Made by a program: the position numbers and the translations under genes | Part shown: positions 25,909 to 35,076 of the stretch, piece by piece | How positions within the stretch are numbered: position 1 is the first letter of the stretch | Layout of the letters: the number at the start of each line of letters is the position of its first letter | Assembly (NCBI GenBank): GCA_029781855.1 | Contig: JAKOVX010000021.1 | Location: forward strand, 1 to 64,000 | Reading direction: 5' to 3' | DNA from: Acidobacteriota bacterium | GTDB taxonomy: Bacteria > Acidobacteriota > Blastocatellia > Pyrinomonadales > Pyrinomonadaceae | DNA length: 64,000 nucleotides | Notes under the pieces: model-generated | Database searches by the model: none | What the model was told of the DNA's origin: nothing | What the model saw: only the letters and a program-made list of their open reading frames with translations

Positions 25909-28878
25909 ATGACTGAATCCAATTCAACGACGAACGAGCTCGAATCGGGAACCATGCTGTCCCATTATCGCGTGGTATCGAAGATCGGCTCTGGCGGGAT
26001 GGGCGAGGTGTACCTCGCCGAGGACGTGGAACTCGGGCGTCGCGTCGCTCTGAAGGTGCTCCTTTCCGAGATCGCCGCAAACGAAGATCGTGTTCAGCGC
26101 TTCATTCAAGAAGCAAAGGCCGCATCTGCGCTGAATCACCCAAATATCCTGACAGTCTACGAGATCGGTGACGAAAAAGGATCACGATATATCGCAACAG
26201 AGTTCATAGATGGCGATACGCTGCGCGAACATTGGAGTTCAAAAAGACTCACCTTGATCCAAATGTTGGATATCGCGATACAGGTAGCCGCCGCCCTAAA
26301 TGCAGCCCACGGAGCAGGCATTGTTCATCGCGATATTAAGCCCGAGAACATAATGATCCGGGAGGATGGATTGGCAAAGGTCCTGGACTTCGGGCTTGCC
26401 AAATTGACCGAAAAGCGAGCCGAAATCGCCTCGCCGGATGACGCAACTCGTGTTCAGCTAAATACAAAAGCCGGAGTCATCATGGGAACGGCCGCGTGTA
26501 TGTCGCCTGAACAGGCAAGAGCTCAGGTTCTCGATCCTAGAAGTGACATATTTAGCTTCGGGATAGTGATGTTCGAAATGTTCACCGGTAAGCGGCCATT
26601 CGAGGGCGAGGAATCGGTGGATCTGATCAGTTCTATTCTGAAAGACGAACCACCGGCGTTAAGACAAGTCTCGCCGGATATGCCTCGGCAGCTAGAAAGA
26701 ATTGTCGACAAAACACTTCGCAAGGACAGGGGCCAACGCTACCAACATGTAAAAGATCTCTACATAGATCTCGAAGACTTACGCGACGAACTAAAATTTG
26801 AAGCAAAACTCGGAAAAAGCACTGAGATCACCCGACCCGAAACGCTGCACGAAACTAACGCCGGGAACAAGCGGTCGACCCTGAGTATCCCGGCGAGTAT
26901 TTCGCAGGAGCGGCGTTTTACGCTCTTGCATTTTTTGCTATTCGTCGTGCTAATTGGGGTTGTGGCCGGAGGAGTTTGGTGGTTTGGCCTCCGTAAGCTG
27001 AATAAAGCTGCGGCTCCGATGGCATTGAAGAAGGTTGAACTGGCCACGTGGAATAGCGCACCGGGTGAGCTTTTCAGCAGTGCGAGTTTTTCACCGGATG
27101 GAAATCTGATCGCTTTTTCGTCGACCCGCTCAGGTTCAAAGAACATTTGGGTCACCCAGTCGGCGTCGAGTCAGGCGATCCAGGTTACGAACGACACGTT
27201 TTCAAACAAGGATCCGATCTGGTCGCCGAAGGGTGACGAATTGGCATTCTATTCTCAACGGGTAAGTTCCCCGGACGGCAGGACAAACGTGACCGGAGTT
27301 TGGCGTGTTTCGGCATTGGGTGGTTCCCCTAAATTGGTTGGCGAGATCGCGGACGGGGGATTTGAACTCCGGCGGTGGACGGCGAGCGGAAACATCTATT
27401 ACCAGTCACGAGGTGATCTATACGCTCTTAAGGTGGCGGACGGCTCCTCGCAAAAGGTCACCTCGTTCGAAGCGAAAGATGAAAAACTGAAATGGGTGTC
27501 AATATCCGGCGATGAAACGCAGATCGCGTACGTTCTACAAACAGAAGATTCATGGCAGTTCTTTTTGTCCGATGTTGCCAATAATCGTCCAGAAATGATC
27601 GCCGACCTGAAGAGTGAGCCGGTCAGCGTCGTCTGGCTGCCGAATAAACACCGATTCTTCTATAGTTCAGTGACCGATGGCGCAAGTCAGGTGTTCTATA
27701 TCGATGGAACGGAAAAGCCGGTTCAGTTGTCAATGTCTGACGTGGACGGAACGGTAGTCGATTCGGCTCCAGATGGCCATTCAATTATCGTCAGTTCCGC
27801 GAAGGAGGAATCCTCATTATGGCGAACGAGCGTGAAAGACGGCGGCGATTCCCCTGTTTCACGAGGCATTAATGCGGAATTGTGGCCCTCCGTGTCGCCG
27901 GACGGGCAGAAGATAGTCTTCCAGTCAGCGAAAAATTTAAGTCAAGGAAGCACACTGTTTCAAAGCTCTTTGATGATCAAGTCGTTGGATTCCAAGGACG
28001 AGCAACCACATCTATTGGGCGAATCGGGCTATTTACCCACGTGGTCGCCGGACGGTTTGTCGATCGCTTTTTTGCAGAAGAATAGCGAAGCGGTGGGTCT
28101 CTACAAGGCGAATCCTGATGGTACTGGCACGAAAAAAATCGGTTCGGGAGGGATACCGGCTATCGGATATTCACTATCTCCCTATAATCCAATACAAACG
28201 ACGACGTTTTCATGGTCTCCAGACAGTGCACAAATCGCATTTGTCGCGGTCCGAGACGGTGCCTCAAACGTTTGGATCGCATCAATGCGAGACGGATCGG
28301 AAACTTCGGTTACGGCCAATGCCGACGCAGACTATGCGTTCTATTGTCCGATATGGTCATCCGATGGCGCGAGGATCGCGTATTTCGCGCAACGGAAGTC
28401 AAACGATTCGAACGGCAAGGCGACCCGCGTACTGCACGTAGTGAATGTCCGGCAGAATCAGGATACAGCAGTGTATTCGACGGACAATAACATTCGATTG
28501 ATCGGTTGGACGTCCGATGAGAAAGGACTTATTATTGCGACAAGGTCAAATACAAGCGGTCTGCCACCGGAAACCGGTCTTGAACGGGTTTCGGTCGAGG
28601 GAGGCACAGTTTCGACGATCGCGAAGCTGATCAACGCGTATTACTACAATATTTTTCTCTCGAGCGATCGGAAGTTCATTGGATTTGTCGCCCGCGACAA
28701 TAATAAAGACGATGTGTGGATTGTTCCGTCGGCCGGTGGCGAGAAGCGTAGGTTGACCATCAACAATGACTCCGGCGTATATTTTTCAAGACTTGCCTGG
28801 ATGAACGATGGCAGCGCCATCGTATTTGGTAAGCAGACACGTTTTAGTCTGCTTTCGATTATTAGCGAAATCAACTGA
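25909..28878 (+). CDS. Serine/threonine kinase with membrane anchor and TolB-like propeller
   Basis: A 989-residue transmembrane kinase. Cytoplasmic kinase domain at about 20-285: glycine loop GSGGMGEVYLAED, VALKVL with the ATP Lys, HRDIKPENIMI catalytic loop, DFGLAK, and GTAACMSPEQAR. One membrane helix follows at about 335-358 (LLHFLLFVVLIGVVAGGVWWF). The external part is a six- to eight-bladed WD40/TolB-like propeller marked by repeats such as FSPDGNLIAFSSTRSG, WSPDGLSIAFLQ and WSSDGARIAYF. Such kinases are numerous in acidobacteria; ligand and targets are unknown. The next gene is 11 bp downstream. Confidence 0.93.
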   Translation: MTESNSTTNELESGTMLSHYRVVSKIGSGGMGEVYLAEDVELGRRVALKVLLSEIAANEDRVQRFIQEAKAASALNHPNILTVYEIGDEKGSRYIATEFIDGDTLREHWSSKRLTLIQMLDIAIQVAAALNAAHGAGIVHRDIKPENIMIREDGLAKVLDFGLAKLTEKRAEIASPDDATRVQLNTKAGVIMGTAACMSPEQARAQVLDPRSDIFSFGIVMFEMFTGKRPFEGEESVDLISSILKDEPPALRQVSPDMPRQLERIVDKTLRKDRGQRYQHVKDLYIDLEDLRDELKFEAKLGKSTEITRPETLHETNAGNKRSTLSIPASISQERRFTLLHFLLFVVLIGVVAGGVWWFGLRKLNKAAAPMALKKVELATWNSAPGELFSSASFSPDGNLIAFSSTRSGSKNIWVTQSASSQAIQVTNDTFSNKDPIWSPKGDELAFYSQRVSSPDGRTNVTGVWRVSALGGSPKLVGEIADGGFELRRWTASGNIYYQSRGDLYALKVADGSSQKVTSFEAKDEKLKWVSISGDETQIAYVLQTEDSWQFFLSDVANNRPEMIADLKSEPVSVVWLPNKHRFFYSSVTDGASQVFYIDGTEKPVQLSMSDVDGTVVDSAPDGHSIIVSSAKEESSLWRTSVKDGGDSPVSRGINAELWPSVSPDGQKIVFQSAKNLSQGSTLFQSSLMIKSLDSKDEQPHLLGESGYLPTWSPDGLSIAFLQKNSEAVGLYKANPDGTGTKKIGSGGIPAIGYSLSPYNPIQTTTFSWSPDSAQIAFVAVRDGASNVWIASMRDGSETSVTANADADYAFYCPIWSSDGARIAYFAQRKSNDSNGKATRVLHVVNVRQNQDTAVYSTDNNIRLIGWTSDEKGLIIATRSNTSGLPPETGLERVSVEGGTVSTIAKLINAYYYNIFLSSDRKFIGFVARDNNKDDVWIVPSAGGEKRRLTINNDSGVYFSRLAWMNDGSAIVFGKQTRFSLLSIISEIN

Positions 28879-28889
28879 GAGGACACAAT

Positions 28890-29405
28890 ATGGATTCCAA
28901 ACCTTATGTTCGACTACTAACGACGATTTGCTGCGTAGCTTTTGTCCTGATTTTTTTGACGACAGGACGACCGACATTTGCACAGTGCGATAAGACATCG
29001 GACGCCCAGATCGTTGCTGATATTTACAGCAGGATCAGCAATGACAAGGGCCTGGCGTCACAAGTGTCTCATATCAACGTTGTCTCAATAAACGCGGCCG
29101 TCAAATTTCAAGGCTGGGCAAACAGCAAATCGGATTACGACAAAGTCGTTGGATTCGCGTTGAATGGGAGTTGTGCGAGATTGGTTAACGTAAACCTTTT
29201 TATGGATGCTCCCCCAGCTGAGGGTAGCTCGCTTCGGTCTTCGGGCGGCTGCACCGCGGGGACAAGGGCCTGTGGCGATATATGTATTCCTGAGGGAGAT
29301 GCATGTAATATTACTGGATTAAAAGCGTTCGAACGTACGATATTTCGGTTCGACTCAAATGAGACTCTCGCGTTGTTTGGAAAGGTCGCAACCTGCGTAC
29401 GGTAG
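28890..29405 (+). CDS. Secreted BON-like small protein
   Basis: A 171-residue exported protein (signal peptide 1-33 ending FAQ). Residues 40-110 (DAQIVADIYSRISNDKGLASQ, VVSINAAVKFQGWANSKSDYD) resemble a BON domain, which binds phospholipid or protein in the envelope. The tail has four clustered cysteines (GCTAGTRACGDICIPEGDAC) that may form two disulfides. Only 11 bp separate it from the kinase stop and a GAGAGGA ribosome site precedes it, so the two are probably co-expressed and may cooperate. Confidence 0.6.
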   Translation: MDSKPYVRLLTTICCVAFVLIFLTTGRPTFAQCDKTSDAQIVADIYSRISNDKGLASQVSHINVVSINAAVKFQGWANSKSDYDKVVGFALNGSCARLVNVNLFMDAPPAEGSSLRSSGGCTAGTRACGDICIPEGDACNITGLKAFERTIFRFDSNETLALFGKVATCVR

Positions 29406-29441
29406 TATCCGAAGAAAAAGAATAAGCGTGTTGCCCGTCGG

Positions 29442-30689
29442 TTAGCTGAAGATGCGCGGAAGGCGCCGCTGCAGGTTCTTTGGGAGTAGTATTTCCATCG
29501 CATCGTCGACGGTTACGATACCCGCTATTTCTCCTTCGTTGTCGACAACCGGCAGAGCGAGAAGGTTGTACTCTGAGATCGTCTGTGCCACCTCGTCGGC
29601 CGGGTCATTGGGATGGGCGAAACGGAATTCCGAGCGCATGACTTCCTCGAGTCTTCGGGTCGGATCTGCCAGGATCAGCGATCTCAAACTAATAAGGCCG
29701 ACGAGTTTCCAGGAATCTTCTTGGTCGACTACATATAGGTAGTAGATCATGTTAGGCGTTTCAGCCATTTCACGTAGCCGCGAGATCGTTTCTCCTACCG
29801 TCAATTCTTTGGGAAAAACAACAAACTCGGTCGTCATTAGGCCGCCGGCGGTGTCGTGCTCGAAATTCATCAGCTCGGCGACGTCGGCCTTTTCGTCGTC
29901 TTCCATTAGGTTAAAAAGTTCTTCGGCTTTTTCGTCTGACAATTCACCTAAAACGTCAACGGCGTCATCTGGGGACATTTCTTCGAGAATATCTGCCGCC
30001 CTTTCCTGGTCAAGACCCTCGAGGATCCTCGCCTGAGCTTCCGTCGACATTTCTTCGAGCGTATCGGCGGCGATGTCGTCGTCCAAGCTTTCAACCACCT
30101 CAGTTCTGTGAATTGGAGAGAGCGATTCGGTGAGTTGGGCGATCTCGACTGGGTGGAGGCGCGAGAGTTTGTCCTTGGAGGATTTGAGTTGGACGGTGAC
30201 GGTGGTGGTGTCGGTGGCGAGGTAGCCGACGTCGGCCCAGTCGAGGACCTCGACGGGTTGGGCGCTGCCGTAGAAGCCCTGGGGCATCAGGCGTCGGATG
30301 AAGCCCTTGAGGCTGACGTCGGCGCCCGTGACACGCCAGAAGTTGCCGGCCTCGATCAGTTGTACGTCGTTGACGCGGACGACGCGTTTGCCGTCGACGT
30401 CGATGAGTTGGTTATCGAGGACGTCCTTGCCGAGCAGGACCTCGCCGTCGCGGCGGACGAACGGGCTGAGGTCGAGTATCGCCGAACGCATCTTCGCTCC
30501 GTTCAGCCCGAGTTCTTCGATGTCACGCCGCGGCATGAAGAAGTTTCGCCGCCGGTATCTCGCGACGAGCCCGATGACGGGCGGATGCTCCTCGCGGCCG
30601 TACCGCACGACGACGTCGTTAATGGTCGCAATGGGTTCATTGCGGGCGTCGAAGATCGGGCGGTTCAATATCTGCGAAACGTACAGCAT
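29442..30689 (-). CDS. PRC-barrel, MgtE-N and CBS regulatory protein without transporter domain
   Basis: A 415-residue soluble protein. Two PRC-barrel-like segments come first (about 1-130), then the superhelical MgtE-N repeats (LEEMSTEAQARILEGL, ILEEMSPDDAVDVLGEL, about 190-290), then a CBS pair with MTTEFVVFPKELTVGETI and VVDNEGEIAGIVTVDDAMEIL. The five-helix magnesium channel of MgtE is absent. In related genomes such proteins sit next to NRAMP-like transporters; here neither neighbour is one. Probably senses Mg2+ or nucleotide and acts on a partner in trans. ATG 30689 starts at MLYVSQILNRPIF; the longer frame to 30893 lacks domain content. Confidence 0.75.
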   Translation of the reverse strand: MLYVSQILNRPIFDARNEPIATINDVVVRYGREEHPPVIGLVARYRRRNFFMPRRDIEELGLNGAKMRSAILDLSPFVRRDGEVLLGKDVLDNQLIDVDGKRVVRVNDVQLIEAGNFWRVTGADVSLKGFIRRLMPQGFYGSAQPVEVLDWADVGYLATDTTTVTVQLKSSKDKLSRLHPVEIAQLTESLSPIHRTEVVESLDDDIAADTLEEMSTEAQARILEGLDQERAADILEEMSPDDAVDVLGELSDEKAEELFNLMEDDEKADVAELMNFEHDTAGGLMTTEFVVFPKELTVGETISRLREMAETPNMIYYLYVVDQEDSWKLVGLISLRSLILADPTRRLEEVMRSEFRFAHPNDPADEVAQTISEYNLLALPVVDNEGEIAGIVTVDDAMEILLPKNLQRRLPRIFS

Positions 30690-30912
30690 AGCTAGAAGAT
30701 AGCCCAATTTGCCAAAAGGTTGAAGCGGCAACACCGTCCTCCCGCCGTCACCCGACGCAAAAAAGCCTTCCCCAAAGTTTGCATGATAAACAACGTTGTT
30801 ATATGCTAAATTTTGTGGAAACCTCGCCGTCTTGCCACTTTCTATTAAATGGAGACAAGTGAAAAGCTTCCCCGGTTTTGCCCCGGTTTCCAAACCCTAA
30901 AAAATCCATCCA

Positions 30913-31791
30913 ATGAAAAAGTCTCACCTCATTGTCATCGCTACCCTCCTCTTTAGCGTCTCGACATTTGCGCAGGAACGCCCACGTTTTTTTGATAATT
31001 TCGACACGTCGTCGGGCGTCAAGGTCTACCGCCCGGCAGAGCCTGCTCCAGTCGCGTCCACATCCAGATCGCGTCGAAAGAAAGGACGCAAGCTCGTCGA
31101 AAAGACAGTGCAATCGACAGCCGCGACTGCCCCGGCGGCCGCCAAATCGCGGATGAGCGTCTACGACGGCCTCGCCCAACGTGAACCGCTTCGGACGGCA
31201 GAAACGACCCGGATGCTGATGGCAAAGGGCAGCACGATGAAGGGCTTTACAACCGGCAGCCAGGCGATCGACTCGTACATCGTCGATTCGGCGACGCGTT
31301 ACGGCATCGACCCGCTGCTGATCTATTCGCAGATGCACCAGGAATCGTCATTCAAGCTGCGTGCAACGTCCTACAAGGGTGCCAGCGGCCTGATGCAGCT
31401 GATGCCGGCGACGGCACGGCGGCTGGGAGTCTCAAATATCTACGACCCGAAACAGAATATCGAGGGCGGCGTCAAATACATGCGGATGCTGCTAGATATG
31501 TTCGGACAGGATGTGAATCTCGCACTCGCGGGCTACAACGCCGGCGAAGGCGCGGTGATGCGATACGGCTATCAGATACCGCCCTACAGCGAGACGCGCG
31601 AATACGTCCGCCGCATCTCGCAGCGGTACAGCTCGATCACCGATCCGTCATTTATCCGCTCGGCACGCCGCGTCAATGGCAGCACGGCAGCCAAGCTCGA
31701 ACAGAAGGACAGCCGTCCGCTCTATGTTTACGAGCCCAATCCGCTTGCGATCAGGCTCCCGGACGGCAGTATGCGGCTGGTCAATCAGTAA
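30913..31791 (+). CDS. Lytic transglycosylase (SLT domain)
   Basis: A 292-residue exported muramidase that cleaves the glycan of peptidoglycan to anhydromuropeptides. Signal peptide 1-20 (ends TFAQ), a basic, low-complexity linker, then the SLT domain at about 125-245: the catalytic Glu in [46 protein letters not shown] and [12 protein letters not shown]. The tail ([16 protein letters not shown]) is short. A strong terminator follows directly. Confidence 0.92.
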   Translation: MKKSHLIVIATLLFSVSTFAQERPRFFDNFDTSSGVKVYRPAEPAPVASTSRSRRKKGRKLVEKTVQSTAATAPAAAKSRMSVYDGLAQREPLRTAETTRMLMAKGSTMKGFTTGSQAIDSYIVDSATRYGIDPLLIYSQMHQESSFKLRATSYKGASGLMQLMPATARRLGVSNIYDPKQNIEGGVKYMRMLLDMFGQDVNLALAGYNAGEGAVMRYGYQIPPYSETREYVRRISQRYSSITDPSFIRSARRVNGSTAAKLEQKDSRPLYVYEPNPLAIRLPDGSMRLVNQ

Positions 31792-31804
31792 GCCGCCTAA
31801 CACG

Positions 31805-31838
31805 CCGTCCGGCGGTTTTAAGGGAGGCCGCCGGACGG
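31805..31838 (+). terminator. Terminator of the lytic transglycosylase gene
   Basis: Perfect 11-bp stem CCGTCCGGCGG (31805-31815) with CCGCCGGACGG (31828-31838), 13 nt after the stop, followed by TACATTTTCC. Confidence 0.8.
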
Positions 31839-31897
31839 TACATTTTCCATAAGCTCTCACCGAGTTAGACTCTTCTCCACTAAGTCCAACGCGACCT

Positions 31898-31929
31898 GCG
31901 GCCCCGTGCGATCACGAGGCCGCGTTTTT
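31898..31929 (+). terminator. Second intrinsic terminator
   Basis: GCGGCC (31898-31903) and GGCCGC (31918-31923) with CGTG/CACG inner pairs and one mismatch, followed by TTTTT at 31925-31929. It may back up the preceding terminator before the REP/transposase element. Confidence 0.6.
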
Positions 31930-32095
31930 CTGCGCGCGCTCTAGAAGGGTCGAAAGGGAAAAAGGGGAAAACAATTGGTTTAGAGTCGGGCTGCTGATCG
32001 ACGCGGGTGTCCGTGTCAGTAGCCCGCACGACAGTAAGGGCTCAATGTGGAAAGTGAGAATCGGCGAGAGTGCGGGAGCGCGAGACGGCGGATCG

Positions 32096-32737
32096 CCCGC
32101 GTAGCGGGTGAGAGGATAGCGCCACGGGTGCGAACCCGTGGAAAGGGATCAAAAATAATACCGGAGCCGGCGTAGTCGGCGACAGAGATTCAGGCCCAGA
32201 GATGATCCCTATCGACCTCGATCCCGTTCATCTTCAGGATCTCAACAAACTCATCTTCGAACGATCGCTTTAGATGATGCTCCTTTTGGCGTGCGATGTA
32301 ATCGGTCACCCGCGGAACCTGCGATCCGCTGACCGTGAAGGCTCCATAACCGTTTTGCCATGAAAAATCGGCGGCGTCGGGAAAAACCGAGTGCATCCAG
32401 CCCGACGAATTCGATTTCAGTTCACGCAGAACATCAGAGACGGACCTGTCGGGACGCAGTTTTGCGAGCAAATGCACATGATCCGGCACGCCATTGACGC
32501 AAAGTAAAATACCGCCTAACCCTCGAATGACGCCGCCAATGTAATCGTAGAGCCGACTTTCGCGGCCGGGTGTGATCGTCGGACGACGGTCCTTGGTCGA
32601 AAATACAATATGGTAGATGAGGTTCGTATACGATCTTGGCATGAGAGCTGTCGCCCGTTTCACGGGCTCCGGGAAACGACGGGACATGTTACCACGGGTT
32701 TGCACCCGTGGCTTTATGCTGATACCCGCTACGCAGG
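32096..32737. mobile_element. REP-associated transposase element with inverted REP ends
   Basis: A Y1 transposase gene lies between two inverted copies of a REP-like pair. Left: GTAGCGGG-containing hairpin then the stem CCACGGGT-GCGA-ACCCGTGG (32122-32141). Right: CCACGGGT-TTGC-ACCCGTGG (32692-32711) then CCCGCTACGCAGG (32725-32737), the reverse complement of the left end order. REP-associated Y1 (RAYT) transposases act on such hairpins and are thought to spread REP sequences rather than move as an IS. The 31792-32095 stretch before it holds two terminators and no gene. Confidence 0.75.
32190..32642 (-). CDS. REP-associated tyrosine (Y1/IS200-like) transposase
   Basis: A 150-residue HUH single-strand nuclease. 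HUH motif in VPDHVHLLAKL, catalytic Tyr in VTDYIARQKEHHLKRSF, and N-terminal SYTNLIYHIVFSTKDR, all typical of IS200-like TnpA and RAYT proteins. The start is set at 32642 (MPRSYTNLIYH), the usual N-terminus; the open frame runs 43 codons further through REP-like DNA. The protein appears intact. Confidence 0.88.
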   Translation of the reverse strand: MPRSYTNLIYHIVFSTKDRRPTITPGRESRLYDYIGGVIRGLGGILLCVNGVPDHVHLLAKLRPDRSVSDVLRELKSNSSGWMHSVFPDAADFSWQNGYGAFTVSGSQVPRVTDYIARQKEHHLKRSFEDEFVEILKMNGIEVDRDHLWA

Positions 32738-32855
32738 TTCTTGGAGGTGCGACGCCGGATTTTCGTGACACGGCGGGCGTTCGGGGCTAAGATGCTGGTA
32801 TGGACCGCTAAAAGGTTTCAAACCGAAAAAAAGCGAAAGCGACCGGAGAATCAGA

Positions 32856-33119
32856 ATGAGGAACCTTAATTACAAACAGGTGATTTTCGTAGCTGTCGCA
32901 GTTCTTCACGGCATCGTTACCGTAGCAGCGTATCTTTGCAGTTGGATTGATATTCTATGGGTGACTGCTTTGCCCTGGGCGATACCTATAACAATGATCT
33001 CGATGTTAGTTGTACATGCTGGGAGCGAAGGCAGCTTATTAACTCTTACATTCTTAGCTTCAATCTTAAATTCATTACTTATCTTCTTTTATGGGTTGAC
33101 CCGACAGCGTGACGTGTAA
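32856..33119 (+). CDS. Small three-helix membrane protein beside Rhs debris
   Basis: An 87-residue protein with three hydrophobic helices (IFVAVAVLHGIVTVAAYLC, LPWAIPITMISMLVVHAG, LTFLASILNSLLIFFYG). GGAG precedes the ATG at 8 nt distance. It ends where an orphan Rhs core fragment begins, the usual place for an immunity gene whose toxin tip has been lost, here probably by the nearby REP/transposase rearrangement. That role is inference from position; no family is recognised. Confidence 0.45.
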   Translation: MRNLNYKQVIFVAVAVLHGIVTVAAYLCSWIDILWVTALPWAIPITMISMLVVHAGSEGSLLTLTFLASILNSLLIFFYGLTRQRDV

Positions 33120-33300
33120 ACTCATCGGTGGAATCGTGCCGACGGGCGGCTCGGCTTCGGAATCGTGGCGGCAGACCTTCACCTTTGACCGGTACGGAAA
33201 CAGGAATTTTGACGAGGCGAACACCACCACACAGCCGAGGAACTGCGGGACGAGCGCGAGCTTCACGGTCTGTGCGGCGGACCAGAAGATCTATTCTTGA
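33120..33300 (+). pseudogene. Rhs core fragment 1
   Basis: The frame GGIVPTGGSASESWRQTFTF then DRYGNRNFDEANTTTQP matches the segment at 35520-35610 (TTTWKQTFTIDRYGNRKFD) and generic Rhs/YD-repeat core. It stops at TGA 33298-33300 and has no upstream core, so it cannot encode a working Rhs protein. Confidence 0.7.
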
Positions 33301-33428
33301 AAAGGTCAACTCACATAAGTGTTGATATTTGAACAGTTAGAGTGATCCACAGTGCATAGGAACTTGAACATCCCGCCTTATTGCTGCTTTTGGTGCTAGC
33401 CGATATCGGTTTTGAGGCTGACTTAGAG

Positions 33429-33574
33429 CGTTGTCGCCCGATGCCCGCTTTGAGAGCGGGCCGGGCTCCGGGGACGGTAATCACTCGGCGATCGACGATC
33501 AGCGGTCAGTGGGAGCCGTGGACTTGTTCGGATGCGCAATATCCATGCTCTTAAGAGAGTGGCAATTCATAAGG
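33429..33574. repeat. REP-like block, copy 1
   Basis: GCGTTGTCGCCCGATGCCCG with its G-rich return arm CGGGCCGGGCTCCGGGG (33429-33473) and a second segment 33522-33574 ending GGCAATTCATAAGGC recur at 36426-36525 (about 80 percent identity over the last 54 nt). The hairpin core TGTCGCCCG...CGGGCTCCGGG also occurs just ahead of the transposase start (32648-32673). Copy 1 has a 47-nt insertion in the middle. The whole gap 33301-33892 contains only such repeats, no gene. Confidence 0.65.
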
Positions 33575-33757
33575 CAGCCGGGAACGAGCGAAACCGGGCT
33601 GTGCCCAAAGCGAGCGAGCAAAGTCGCCGGTAGTAATGATGGCGGGACGGTGTGAGCGCGAGAGCGAGGGGCGGCGGATCATCGCGGTGAGTGTTCCGCC
33701 CTTACCTACGTGCGGGCTTGTGCAGTGCTGACTTTGCGATCTTTGCCGGTTTCCTTG

Positions 33758-33800
33758 GCGTACTTTGCGGTTAACCCGGGTTCTTTAACGCAAAGGACGC
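33758..33800. repeat. Inverted repeat (CTTTGCG type)
   Basis: GCGTACTTTGCGGTTAA (33758-33774) and TTCTTTAACGCAAAGGACGC (33781-33800) form an imperfect hairpin with loop CCCGGG; a further GACGCAAAGGACGCGAAG follows at about 33809. Similar dispersed elements are frequent in acidobacterial and planctomycete genomes. It sits directly before the second Rhs fragment. Confidence 0.55.
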
Positions 33801-33892
33801 TAAGTTGAAGACGCAAAGGACGCGAAGGGCCGGAACATGGCGGAAGATTGATGACATTCGGGCGGAAAGAGCGTAAAGTTTGATAATGGAGC

Positions 33893-34170
33893 CGACGCCG
33901 CAGGTGAGTTATTTGACACAGGATCATTTGGGCAGCCCGCGGGTGATCACGAACGAGAACGGAGCGGTCACGAGCCGGAAGGACTTCATGGCGTACGGCG
34001 AAGAGGCGGCGTCGTCAAATCGGGTGAGCGGTTCGGGCGGGAACGGCTACGATCCTGCCGAAACTCGGAAAGACTACACCAGCTAAGAAAAGGACTCGGA
34101 GACGGGCCTCGAATACGCACAGGCGAGGTACTACAACCCGACCCACGGCCGCTACACATCGATCGACCCG
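33893..34170 (+). pseudogene. Rhs core fragment 2, with nonsense mutation
   Basis: Encodes VSYLTQDHLGSPRVITNENG to TRKDYT, the conserved Rhs core end, then a TAA at 34084-34086 where the sister copy (36128-36133) has GGC TAC, so a single-base change makes the stop. Past the stop the frame continues YAQARYYNPTHGRYTSIDP and joins the downstream tip ORF without a break. It begins abruptly at 33893, where homology to 35937 starts. Confidence 0.8.
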
Positions 34171-35076
34171 ATGACCGCCTCGGCGACGATCAAAAACCCG
34201 CCGACGTTCAACCGGTACAGCTACGTCCTGAATTCACCGTACAAGTTCGTCGATCCGCTGGGGTTGCTCTCACAGAGCACAGGAGCTTGCGGAGGCTGGT
34301 GCAATAACTCCGATTCAAGTCTGAATGGTGGAGGCGCATTTGACAGCATTGCCAGTGGTGGTTTCGGTGGCGGCGAGATAATTACCTTGACATTAAATAT
34401 TATTTACGACGTCACATATTATACCGCTGCGCAGGCGGCTGTCGTATTGGCTGACACTATACAGGACTTGAAAGACGTTATGGGTAAACTTAACATCGAA
34501 ATACAGCAAATTTATACTCCAGGGAAAGCATCGAAAGGCGACGCCGCGTCAGGCTGCAATGGATGTGTATATAAAATAGATGAGGGTACCAAGAAGGGAG
34601 CGATAAATGTTTTCTTGAGCAACAACAATAACGCTAGAAATATTGGAAATGATAGTAGATATTTGGAAAGATACCAACAAATTTCAATTGAACAGTGGGG
34701 TAAGAGCGAAATTGATTCCCACACTCTAGCACACGAGGTCGGGCATTTATTTAGGCATTTGGCTGGTGCATGGAAGGGTCCGACAGGTAAGAAAGTCCCT
34801 CTTGATTTTTTATCCAACATAACGGCGGATTCCAGTAATATTAGCGAAGATCAAATAATAGACCGGACAAATTCAGCTCTACGAACAGGCAATGTCGAAT
34901 ACGGGGTTGATTGGGGTGACAATGCTAAGGGACGAATAGTAAATTATGGTGGAGGTAGAGGCGTTACCTTAGCCCTGTCTCCTGCCGAGAATAATATATA
35001 TCGCGACGGAGCGGAGCGGCTTCAGCGTTTGGCTCAAATGATTCCCAGAGAAGGAAGCCGGAGGGGAGTTCAATGA
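34171..35076 (+). CDS. Rhs C-terminal tip with zinc-metallopeptidase motif (putative toxin)
   Basis: A 301-residue ORF. Its first 30 residues are the end of the Rhs core (FNRYSYVLNSPYKFVDPLGL); the DPLGL border is where polymorphic tips usually begin. The rest is AT-rich, unlike the GC-rich core. It contains HTLAHEVGHLFRHLAG, a zincin HExxH site (H188, E189, H192), and a likely third ligand further on. A metallopeptidase effector is inferred. As the core is broken upstream by a stop, expression would need reinitiation at the in-frame ATG 34171. The stop overlaps the next ATG by 4 bp. Confidence 0.7.
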   Translation: MTASATIKNPPTFNRYSYVLNSPYKFVDPLGLLSQSTGACGGWCNNSDSSLNGGGAFDSIASGGFGGGEIITLTLNIIYDVTYYTAAQAAVVLADTIQDLKDVMGKLNIEIQQIYTPGKASKGDAASGCNGCVYKIDEGTKKGAINVFLSNNNNARNIGNDSRYLERYQQISIEQWGKSEIDSHTLAHEVGHLFRHLAGAWKGPTGKKVPLDFLSNITADSSNISEDQIIDRTNSALRTGNVEYGVDWGDNAKGRIVNYGGGRGVTLALSPAENNIYRDGAERLQRLAQMIPREGSRRGVQ

